From the NCBI GenBank assembly GCA_963169815.1, contig CAUJDC010000047.1:1-39830 (forward strand): DNA of 39,830 bases, given 5' to 3'. The position numbers and the translations under genes are program-made. Shown piece by piece: positions 24,751 through 30,879 of this stretch; within the stretch, counting starts at the first letter, position 1; each line of letters begins with the position of its first letter. Below the pieces are notes generated by a model. The model worked only from the letters and a program-made list of their open reading frames with translations, was not told the origin of the DNA and did no database searches. This DNA is from Patescibacteria group bacterium. GTDB lineage: Bacteria > Patescibacteriota > Gracilibacteria > UBA1369.

Positions 24751-25203
24751 CTAGGCTGCTATTAGAGAAGAATTGTCGCCGCCTTGGTTAGAGTTAGTGA
24801 TACCGCTCGTGTCAAGTAACTCTAATTTTGCTTCATCCACTGTAGGAAGGCATTTAATTAACTGAGTCAGGCCAACTACTTCAAGAATATCTAAAATATT
24901 TGGATGGGCCATAGCAATAACCATTTTCCCACTGCCTTCGGAGATTTTGCTATACCAGTCAGTTAAATAACCGATGGCTTTACTGTTCATATATTCAAGT
25001 CCTTCGAAGTTCATCAATAAATGAAGGTTTTTGGGGTTTTGCTCAAGTAAGGCGTAAATAAGTTTAGCTTTTTCGTCTACATTAGTTTCGTCAAGTTGGC
25101 CTTTGAAAAGTACAATCTTGGCTACTTTGCCTTCTGATTGGCTATTGTCATTGGCTGATCCTCCAATTTTAATGTCTTCGATGGTGATATTAATGTCAGT
25201 CAT
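24751..25203 (-). CDS. STAS-domain anti-anti-sigma-like protein, Lys at the phosphoserine site
   Basis: The 150-residue product has one STAS domain (about 25-125) flanked by short disordered ends. STAS proteins such as SpoIIAA and RsbV bind the anti-sigma kinase when unphosphorylated. The loop that carries the phospho-acceptor (DSS in SpoIIAA) reads YMNSKAIG here: S74 keeps the first Ser but the acceptor Ser is K75. It follows the kinase-type ATPase gene by 20 bases and precedes prsW by 14. The family is clear. Whether it is phosphorylated at all is doubtful from the missing acceptor; S74 could serve instead. A second STAS gene is at 28288. Confidence 0.85.
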   Translation of the reverse strand: MTDINITIEDIKIGGSANDNSQSEGKVAKIVLFKGQLDETNVDEKAKLIYALLEQNPKNLHLLMNFEGLEYMNSKAIGYLTDWYSKISEGSGKMVIAMAHPNILDILEVVGLTQLIKCLPTVDEAKLELLDTSGITNSNQGGDNSSLIAA

Positions 25204-25223
25204 ACTATTTTATTAATTTTTAT

Positions 25224-25763
25224 TTAATTTAATACAATGTGAGTTGGATCGTTGCTGGCAATAGCCTGCTTCAATTTTGGATCATTTAAGAATTTCTTTA
25301 CACGTACCCTTATACCTCCTTTTTCAGTATCTGTGAATTCTAATTCGTCAGTCCATTCTGAAACGATTTTTGGTAATCCCCTGCCTCTTATTAATCCATT
25401 GAGTGCATTTTGTTTTTTCCTACTCTCAATCAGTTTATTGATTTCGTCTGCTTTCATATGTTGGGCGGCGGTACCCGTATCTTCGACCATAATCTGAATA
25501 AAATCTTTAGGATTGTTTTGAAAAACTATCTTAATTATTTCACCTTCTTTGGAACCATGCTCAATAGCATTATTGCAAAGTTCGTCTACAATAGACTGAA
25601 AACGGTAGGCCCATTGTTCGCTGAAATTAGTCATGTTCTTGATTAAGGTCAGTGTAAAGTCACGAATTCCAGACAAAAAATATGCTTGAGTTGGCATAGT
25701 AATCGTAATTTCGATCATTTTTTGCCCTTTGTCATCGATGTGTTGTGTCGTCACATTTTCCAT
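25224..25763 (-). CDS. RsbW/SpoIIAB-type ATPase (anti-sigma kinase family)
   Basis: The 179-residue product is a GHKL-fold ATPase. The N-box is IVDELCNNAIEHG, the G1 box VEDTGT, and the G2 segment LIRGRGLPKIVSEW. This single-domain layout is that of serine-protein kinases RsbW and SpoIIAB, which hold a sigma factor or another target and phosphorylate STAS partners. It is the first gene of a five-gene minus-strand operon and has a near-consensus promoter. Its likely partners are the STAS protein directly downstream and perhaps the one at 28288. No sigma factor gene is in the window, so the controlled target is unknown. The tail past residue 155 (KLKQAIASNDPTHIVLN) is not typical of the core fold. 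Confidence 0.88.
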   Translation of the reverse strand: MENVTTQHIDDKGQKMIEITITMPTQAYFLSGIRDFTLTLIKNMTNFSEQWAYRFQSIVDELCNNAIEHGSKEGEIIKIVFQNNPKDFIQIMVEDTGTAAQHMKADEINKLIESRKKQNALNGLIRGRGLPKIVSEWTDELEFTDTEKGGIRVRVKKFLNDPKLKQAIASNDPTHIVLN

Positions 25764-25787
25764 GTATTTTTGCTTTTTGATCTATGT

Positions 25788-25816
25788 ATAATATCAGTAA
25801 ACCGTGTTTTTGTCAA
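25788..25816 (-). promoter_or_regulatory. Near-consensus promoter of the partner-switching operon
   Basis: On the minus strand, TTGACA (25811-25816) and TATTAT (25788-25793) are exactly 17 bases apart, about 24 bases before the ATPase ATG. This is the best-matching housekeeping-type promoter in the window. Confidence 0.8.
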
Positions 25817-25840
25817 AATTGGCATGTGGAAAAACTTGCA

Positions 25841-25859
25841 AAGTTGGCTAACTTATAAT
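25841..25859 (+). promoter_or_regulatory. rpsB promoter -10 with overlapping palindrome
   Basis: A perfect TATAAT lies at 25854-25859; the -35 region is weak. The palindrome AAGTTGGCTAACTT (25841-25854) abuts the -10 and could be an operator, though this is only inferred from symmetry. Transcription would start near 25866, giving a leader of about 100 bases. Confidence 0.45.
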
Positions 25860-25881
25860 AAAGTCGTGGTGTTTTATTTCA

Positions 25882-25952
25882 AGTTTATCTCTAGATTGGG
25901 CGATCCTCCGAGGGTTGTACCCTTGGCTAAGCTCAAAATGAAGAGATAAATT
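25882..25952 (+). promoter_or_regulatory. Structured leader RNA of rpsB
   Basis: Three nested helices are seen. The outer one pairs TTTATCTCT (25884-25892) with AGAGATAAA (25942-25950), 9 perfect pairs extendable by two. The middle one pairs TTGGGC (25896-25901) with GCTCAA (25931-25936). The inner one pairs CCGAGGG (25908-25914) with CCCTTGG (25920-25926) with a 5-base loop. The structure ends just before the ribosome-binding site, as expected for an autoregulatory ribosomal-protein leader. I do not recognise it as a named family. Confidence 0.7.
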
Positions 25953-25958
25953 AACCAA

Positions 25959-25963
25959 AAGGA
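25959..25963 (+). promoter_or_regulatory. Shine-Dalgarno-like site of rpsB
   Basis: AAGGA ends two bases before the rpsB ATG. It is notable because almost no other gene here has one, though the spacing is short. Confidence 0.5.
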
Positions 25964-25965
25964 TT

Positions 25966-26655
25966 ATGTCAAAGAACGTTGTAAAAGAAATGATGGATGC
26001 AGCAATGCATTTCGGTCACCAAACTCAAAGATGGAACCCAAAGATGAAGCCATTTTTGTATGGCTCAAAGAGTGGTATCCATATTTTTGATTTGGAAAAA
26101 ACTGCAGTTTGTTTAGAGAAAGCTATGGAATTTCTCAAGCAAACTTCTGCTAGTGGTCGTATGGTAATGTTGGCTAGTACTAAGCCCCAAGCTGCTAAAC
26201 TAGTTATGGACGCTGCGAAAAACGCTAAAATGCCTTATGTAATTCACAAATGGATGCCTGGGCTTTTAACTAATTTTTCTACAATGAAAAAGAGAATTAA
26301 ATACTTTAATGATCTTTTAGAGCAAGAAAAGAATGGTGAATTAGGCAAATATACCAAGAAAGAAATCGCTAAAATTAAGAAAGAATTGGTTAAGCTTCAA
26401 GATGCTTTTGGTGGTGTGAGAGAATTGGATAAACTACCGGGAGTTGTGTTTGTTGCTGATGTGGTAAGAGATAGAATCATTGTAAATGAGGCTAATAAGA
26501 TGAGAATTCCAGTTGTTGCAATAGTTGACTCTAACTCTGATCCAGATGGTGTAGATTACCCTATCCCAGCTAATGACGATGCACTTTCATCATTAACTTT
26601 TGTTATCTCTAAAGTAAAAGAATCTTTGGGGGAAGCTAAGGGTGCTAAAAAGTAG
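25966..26655 (+). CDS. rpsB: 30S ribosomal protein uS2
   Basis: uS2 binds the 30S subunit near uS3, uS5 and bS1. The 229-residue product matches the family end to end: MMDAAMHFGHQTQRWNPKMK at the start with the FGHQ motif, KPFLYGSKSGIHIFDLEKT, the WMPGLLTNFSTMKKRIKYF segment, a coiled-coil hairpin (about 115-150, rich in Lys and Glu), the LDKLPGVVFVADVVRD block, and the PVVAIVDSNSDPDGVDYPIPANDDA box. It is preceded by a strongly structured leader RNA and a purine-rich site close to the ATG. It shares direction with tsf, but a membrane-protein gene lies between the two, unlike the usual rpsB-tsf pair. Confidence 0.97.
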   Translation: MSKNVVKEMMDAAMHFGHQTQRWNPKMKPFLYGSKSGIHIFDLEKTAVCLEKAMEFLKQTSASGRMVMLASTKPQAAKLVMDAAKNAKMPYVIHKWMPGLLTNFSTMKKRIKYFNDLLEQEKNGELGKYTKKEIAKIKKELVKLQDAFGGVRELDKLPGVVFVADVVRDRIIVNEANKMRIPVVAIVDSNSDPDGVDYPIPANDDALSSLTFVISKVKESLGEAKGAKK

Positions 26656-26691
26656 GAATAAAAAAATATATATTAAATTTCCTCAATCCAT

Positions 26692-27588
26692 ATGCAAAAT
26701 AATGATAATATCAAGCCACAAGATGATCAGCCAAAAACTGATAATAGTGTACAGCAAAGCAATGTCGCCGTTCAAAATAACGATGCGTTGAACAATTCAG
26801 CAATAAATCAAGCTGCGCAAGTAGGTAATGAGGTAAAGGATCAGGTTTCAAATTTGGGCGAGCAAGGAGCTAAACAGGTTGCGAATCTTGGGAAAGCTGG
26901 TGCTGATCAAGTCCAAAATCTTGGAAAAGAAGGTATGAAACAGGTAGGTAATCTAGGGAAAGCTGGTGCAGATCAAGTCCAAAATCTTGGAAAAGAGGGT
27001 ATGAAGCAGGTTGGTGGTATGATGAGTGCTTTCACTCAGCCACTTTCTGCTGAATTTAAACAGCAACAACCTCCTGTTACTAAAGACGAAAAAGTTTATG
27101 CCACTTTGGCTTATGTGCCACTTGTCGCTTTCCTTTCAATTATCGTTAAACCGGATAGTGCTTACGTTAGATTGCATGCTAGACAAGGAATTTTAATTTC
27201 AATTTTATTCTTCTTTACTGGTATTTTTGCAGCAATTGTAAGTTTATTTGGTTTCATTGGAGCTCTACTCGCCTTCTTGATTGGTTTGATTCCTTTGGCT
27301 TGTATGATTATTGGTATTTATTCCATGTATTTAGCCTTAACTGGCATATGGTGGAAAATACCTGTACTGAGCTCAATTGCTGAAGTAATACCGGTAGAAT
27401 GGATGGCAAAAACTTCAAAAGAAAATATCACTGGCCAGGCTGGGGTTGCTAAAGTTGATTATGATAATAGATCAGATGTTATCAAAGCTGAAAAAGCTGA
27501 AACAACGCCTACTGTACCAGTTGCTCCAGCAACACCTGAGGCTCCTACTGATGCCAATCAGCCAGATCAATCTGCTGTGAAAAAATAA
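26692..27588 (+). CDS. DUF4870-like membrane protein with five 11-residue N-terminal repeats
   Basis: The 298-residue product starts with a polar, Asn- and Gln-rich stretch (1-53). Five 11-residue repeats follow at 54-108 (consensus NLGKxGxxQVx), a periodicity that suggests a long amphipathic helix lying on a membrane or a coiled coil. A core at about 125-240 has three hydrophobic helices (FLSIIVKPDSAYVRLHARQG, then long Ile/Leu/Phe runs and WWKIPVLSSIAEVIP), matching the DUF4870/Tic20-like group. The tail (245-298) is polar with Ala/Pro/Thr-rich spacing. Function unknown. It sits between rpsB and tsf in the same direction, 36 bases after rpsB and 27 before tsf. It may be cotranscribed and respond to the rpsB leader. 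Confidence 0.85.
   Translation: MQNNDNIKPQDDQPKTDNSVQQSNVAVQNNDALNNSAINQAAQVGNEVKDQVSNLGEQGAKQVANLGKAGADQVQNLGKEGMKQVGNLGKAGADQVQNLGKEGMKQVGGMMSAFTQPLSAEFKQQQPPVTKDEKVYATLAYVPLVAFLSIIVKPDSAYVRLHARQGILISILFFFTGIFAAIVSLFGFIGALLAFLIGLIPLACMIIGIYSMYLALTGIWWKIPVLSSIAEVIPVEWMAKTSKENITGQAGVAKVDYDNRSDVIKAEKAETTPTVPVAPATPEAPTDANQPDQSAVKK
26884..27015 (+). repeat. Two tandem 66-bp repeats in coding sequence
   Basis: Bases 26884-26949 and 26950-27015 differ at about five positions, all synonymous by my reading, and encode two identical 22-residue units (each two 11-residue repeats). A fifth, more divergent 11-residue repeat is at 26851-26883. This points to a fairly recent in-frame duplication. Confidence 0.9.
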
Positions 27589-27615
27589 TTCAAGTAATAT
27601 TAATTTTATACTAAA

Positions 27616-28203
27616 ATGACTAATATGTTAGAAGACGTAAAAAATTTACGTGAAGCTACTGGTGCGTCTATGATGGCTTGTAAGAAGGCTTTAGAAGAGG
27701 CAAACGGTGACTTTGAAAAGGCTTTAGATGCTCTTAGAAAAAAGGGGGAAGCTAAGGCAGCTGAAAAATCTGACAGAACTACTGGGGAAGGTATTGTTTA
27801 TTCTTACATTCACACGAACAAAAAAGTTGGTGCTATGGTTCAATTGGCTTGTGAAACAGATTTCGTTGCTAAAAATGAGAAATTTATTGAGTTTGCCGCG
27901 GATTTGGCGATGCAGGTTGTCGCTACTAACCCAAAGGCTGTAAATCCTGAAGAAATTAGCGATGAATTTATCGCTAAAGAAAAAGAAATTTGGAGAGCTC
28001 AATTAGAAAATGAAGGCAAGCCAGCTGACAAGATTGAGATGATCTTAACTAATAAAGAAAAATCTGCTCGAGAAGAAATGGCTTTGATGAAACAAGCATT
28101 TGTAAAAGATCCTGATAAGACAATTGAGGCTTTGGTAAAGGAAAACATTAATAAGCTTGGTGAAAATATCAAAATTGTTAAGTTTGTTAGATACGAAGTT
28201 TAA
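27616..28203 (+). CDS. tsf: Translation elongation factor EF-Ts (short form)
   Basis: EF-Ts recycles EF-Tu-GDP to EF-Tu-GTP. The 195-residue product has the N-terminal UBA-like domain (KNLREATGASMMACKKALEE and GDFEKALDALRKKG) and the core TDFVAKNEKF box that contacts EF-Tu. It is close in length to compact EF-Ts proteins such as that of Thermus and much shorter than the E. coli one. An ATG three codons downstream (27625) is an alternative start that would fit the family equally well. It ends at a strong terminator. The gene is separated from rpsB by a membrane-protein gene. No Shine-Dalgarno sequence is visible. Confidence 0.96.
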   Translation: MTNMLEDVKNLREATGASMMACKKALEEANGDFEKALDALRKKGEAKAAEKSDRTTGEGIVYSYIHTNKKVGAMVQLACETDFVAKNEKFIEFAADLAMQVVATNPKAVNPEEISDEFIAKEKEIWRAQLENEGKPADKIEMILTNKEKSAREEMALMKQAFVKDPDKTIEALVKENINKLGENIKIVKFVRYEV

Positions 28204-28213
28204 TTAATAGCTC

Positions 28214-28243
28214 AAAGCCCAGCAAATTTGCTGGGCTTTTTTT
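28214..28243 (+). terminator. Intrinsic terminator after tsf
   Basis: GCCCAGCA (28217-28224) and TGCTGGGC (28229-28236) form a perfect 8-bp GC-rich stem with a 4-base loop, followed by seven T residues (28237-28243). Flanking A and T runs lengthen the stem. Confidence 0.95.
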
Positions 28244-28256
28244 ATATTCAAATATG

Positions 28257-28265
28257 TGGTAAAAT
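28257..28265 (+). promoter_or_regulatory. Extended -10 promoter of the second STAS gene
   Basis: TGG directly followed by TAAAAT (28260-28265) makes an extended -10 just after the tsf terminator and 22 bases before the ATG. No clear -35 is present because the region is the T-run of the terminator. Confidence 0.4.
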
Positions 28266-28287
28266 AGTATGAAATTAAAGAAAACAA

Positions 28288-28665
28288 ATGTTAAACAGTA
28301 CTTTAGAACTAGTTGTAGATAAAAAGACGAATCCTAATGTTTGGAAGGTGGATTTTTTTGGTAATCTTGATTCTTATAGCCTCCAGACAAAGAAAAAAGA
28401 GATTTTAGATTATATTGATTTGGTTGAACCAGCTACTCTGTTATTCGATTTTACAGGCTTAAACTTCATTAATAGTGAAAGCATTGGCTTAGTTTTGCAT
28501 ATCAGTGAAAAGTTAGCTGAAAAGAATAAGAAATTGGTATTAATTGGTGCTAAAAAGAATGTGTTCCAAGTTTTGGATGTAATTGGTGCATTCGAATTGA
28601 TACAGCATTATAAATCTTATGATGACTTCCTAAGAAATCAAGGTAATGCTAATCAGGCCAACTAA
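28288..28665 (+). CDS. STAS-domain anti-anti-sigma-like protein, Glu at the phosphoserine site
   Basis: The 125-residue product is a single STAS domain (LELVVDKKTNPN start, then LLFDFTGLNFINSESIGLVL). At the phospho-acceptor loop, where SpoIIAA has DSS, it has N62, S63 and E64, so the acceptor Ser is replaced by Glu, which could mimic the phosphorylated form. S63 and S65 remain. It is first in a transcript with the PP2C phosphatase, whose start overlaps its last 20 bases. In classical systems such a phosphatase dephosphorylates a STAS protein. The partner kinase is probably the ATPase at 25224. The family call is firm; the substitution comes from a by-eye alignment. Confidence 0.88.
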   Translation: MLNSTLELVVDKKTNPNVWKVDFFGNLDSYSLQTKKKEILDYIDLVEPATLLFDFTGLNFINSESIGLVLHISEKLAEKNKKLVLIGAKKNVFQVLDVIGAFELIQHYKSYDDFLRNQGNANQAN

Positions 28666-29836
28666 AAAGATATATTGGAATTTGCTGATGGTGAGCCTTT
28701 TTGCTATTGCGATGGCTCTTTTTTTAAAATTTGTACTTCAAATTGAATTTTGGCCTTGGCAATGGGTTATTGTGGCATTTATTGGATACTTCGCCGCAGT
28801 TATTCTGATTTATTTGATCAATGTAAGTTGGCCATTTAAAGTAGTTTTGGATCAAGTTAAGGCATTACTTACTGGTAGGAAATATAAAAAAATTCTGACT
28901 AAAAGAACTGATGAAATTGGCATTTTTGCCCACTTTTTCAATGAAGTAACAACAGATTTGGAAAAGGTGACTGTGGATTTGGAAGAAAGTAAAAAAGTTA
29001 GTGGTGAACTTAAAACTGCTGGGCAGCTTCAAAAAGAGCTTATTCCTGCATTGGCGCCTACTATTGAAGGATTTGATATTGCTGTTAAAAATAGATCTGC
29101 CGAAGAATTGGGTGGTGATAATTTGGATTTTATTAAAGTTGGCAATTCTACTTACTTTTATGTTGGTGATGTGACAGGTCATGGTGTACCAGCTGCGATT
29201 GTTATGACTATGGTTAATACACTGATTAATACTTTCGCAGAAATCTATGACACAGCCTATGATGTTGTGGTTCAGACAAATAGACGTTTGAAGACTAGAA
29301 TTAGGGCAACTATGTTTATGAGTATGTTAATGCTTAAATGGAATGGCCTAACAAAAAAAATGACTTATGTAGGTTGTGGTCATGAACATTTGATAGTTTA
29401 TAAGGCGAGAACAGGTTTAGTAGAGGCTACAGTAAGCGGCGGTATTGCTTTGGGTATGCTTGCTGATAATAGTAAAATCGTTAAAGAAAAAGATGTGCCA
29501 TTGGAAACTGGTGATGTGATAGTGCTTTATACTGATGGTATTACTGAGGCTAGAAACATGAACGGGGAAATGTTTGGCCTGGAAAGATTGAAACAAGTGG
29601 TAGCACTTTATGCTGGACAAGGAGATGCGCAACGGATTATTCAATCTATTGCTAAGGATTTTTCTAAATACGTGGAGGAGCATGTGCAAGAAGATGATGT
29701 GACTTTAATTGTAATTAAAAAATTAAGTGAAGGTGAGGAAGGAAGATCTTCTGTTGATCAAAAACAGGCTAGATGGACTGATGAAAATGCTGTGGATAAA
29801 GCAGAAACTTTGCCTACAGAAAAGGCTGCTGTATAA
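28646..29836 (+). CDS. Membrane-anchored PP2C (SpoIIE/RsbU-type) serine phosphatase with HAMP-like linker
   Basis: The 396-residue product has two N-terminal membrane helices (about 13-31 and 38-60), a HAMP-like linker and coiled coil (62-130), and a C-terminal PP2C/SpoIIE domain (135-360). Metal-binding acids include D158 in GGDNLDF, D175 in VGDVTGHG, D in LYTDGITEARN, and the DDVTL end. Phosphatases of this type dephosphorylate STAS proteins, freeing them to displace an anti-sigma factor. The short loop between the two helices leaves little room for an outside sensor. The gene overlaps the STAS gene by 20 bases, so the two are translated together. queA follows after 23 bases. The tail past residue 365 is polar and probably disordered. 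Confidence 0.9.
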   Translation: MLIRPTKKIYWNLLMVSLFAIAMALFLKFVLQIEFWPWQWVIVAFIGYFAAVILIYLINVSWPFKVVLDQVKALLTGRKYKKILTKRTDEIGIFAHFFNEVTTDLEKVTVDLEESKKVSGELKTAGQLQKELIPALAPTIEGFDIAVKNRSAEELGGDNLDFIKVGNSTYFYVGDVTGHGVPAAIVMTMVNTLINTFAEIYDTAYDVVVQTNRRLKTRIRATMFMSMLMLKWNGLTKKMTYVGCGHEHLIVYKARTGLVEATVSGGIALGMLADNSKIVKEKDVPLETGDVIVLYTDGITEARNMNGEMFGLERLKQVVALYAGQGDAQRIIQSIAKDFSKYVEEHVQEDDVTLIVIKKLSEGEEGRSSVDQKQARWTDENAVDKAETLPTEKAAV

Positions 29837-29859
29837 TCTGTTAAGATTAAGCCAATGCC

Positions 29860-30879
29860 ATGCGATATAAAACCAGTGATTTCGATTTTGATTTGCCCGA
29901 AAATTTAATAGCTAAATCCCCTGCTCAACCTAGAGATTCGGCCAAGCTTTTAAATTATTCGCTTTTATCCAGAGAAATAATTGATCATTCTTTTTACCAA
30001 TTACCCGATTTGTTAGATGAGAAGGTGGTTCTGATTTTCAATGATTCTAAAGTAGATCCAGTTAGGCTTAACTTTCAATTAGATGGTGTTGCTGCAGAAA
30101 TGTTTTTTCTAGAAAAATCTAATGATTTATGGAAGGTAATGGTTAGACCTGGTAAAAAATTTAAGCTTGGTTCTAAAATCAAATTTGCTGATTTAGAAGC
30201 AGAAATCGTTCAAATTGATATGGATGGATACAGACTGGTGAAGTTGAATTTAAATGATCTTGAGCTGAAGAACTTTTTAGATAAATATGGAAAAATGCCA
30301 GTGCCACCTTATATCAAAGGTGAGATTTATAAGGAAAGAGACTATAACACTGTTTATGCCAACAAATCAGGTAGTGTGGCCGCGCCTACTGCTGGTTTAC
30401 ATTTTACCAATGAATTGATTGCTAGGTTGATTTCTAAGGGTATTAAGATTGAATATGTGACTTTGAAAGTTGGTTTAGGAACTTTTTTGCCAGTTAAGGC
30501 TAATGATATTAGGAATCATAAAATGCATAGTGAAGAGTACTCAATAGATTATTTGACCGCTAAAAGACTCAACAAATATGTTAAAGATGGTTATAAAATC
30601 ATACCTGTTGGTACTACTTCATTGAGAGTACTAGAGTCAAATTATTCGGCAGATACTGGTTTTAATGCTGGTATATTTAACACTAATATATTTATTTTCC
30701 CTGGTTACAAATGGAAGGTAGTGAATGGTTTGATCACAAATTTTCATTTGCCAAAAAGTACTTTGCTAATGCTAGTAGCTTCAATGATAGGCAAGAATGA
30801 TCTTGAGAAGGTTTATAAGTATGCTATTCAAAAAGCTTATAAATTTTATAGTTTCGGCGATGGTATGCTGATTAAATAG
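29860..30879 (+). CDS. queA: QueA, S-adenosylmethionine:tRNA ribosyltransferase-isomerase
   Basis: QueA transfers and rearranges ribose from SAM onto preQ1 in tRNA to give epoxyqueuosine at position 34. The 339-residue product matches the family: DFDFDLPENLIAKSPAQPRDSAKLL start, the FNDSKVDPVRL segment, MPVPPYIKGE, VAAPTAGLHFT, VGLGTFLPVKA, IIPVGTTSLRVLES, and LITNFHLPKSTLLMLV near the end. Tgt or other queuosine genes are not in the window. It follows the phosphatase by 23 bases and may share its transcript. Its TAG stop directly abuts the stop of the ATP-grasp fusion gene on the other strand, so there is no room for an intergenic terminator. Confidence 0.97.
   Translation: MRYKTSDFDFDLPENLIAKSPAQPRDSAKLLNYSLLSREIIDHSFYQLPDLLDEKVVLIFNDSKVDPVRLNFQLDGVAAEMFFLEKSNDLWKVMVRPGKKFKLGSKIKFADLEAEIVQIDMDGYRLVKLNLNDLELKNFLDKYGKMPVPPYIKGEIYKERDYNTVYANKSGSVAAPTAGLHFTNELIARLISKGIKIEYVTLKVGLGTFLPVKANDIRNHKMHSEEYSIDYLTAKRLNKYVKDGYKIIPVGTTSLRVLESNYSADTGFNAGIFNTNIFIFPGYKWKVVNGLITNFHLPKSTLLMLVASMIGKNDLEKVYKYAIQKAYKFYSFGDGMLIK

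Noticed and set aside
26851-27015. Tandem repeats as a possible CRISPR or mobile repeat
   Set aside because: They are in-frame protein repeats without spacers.
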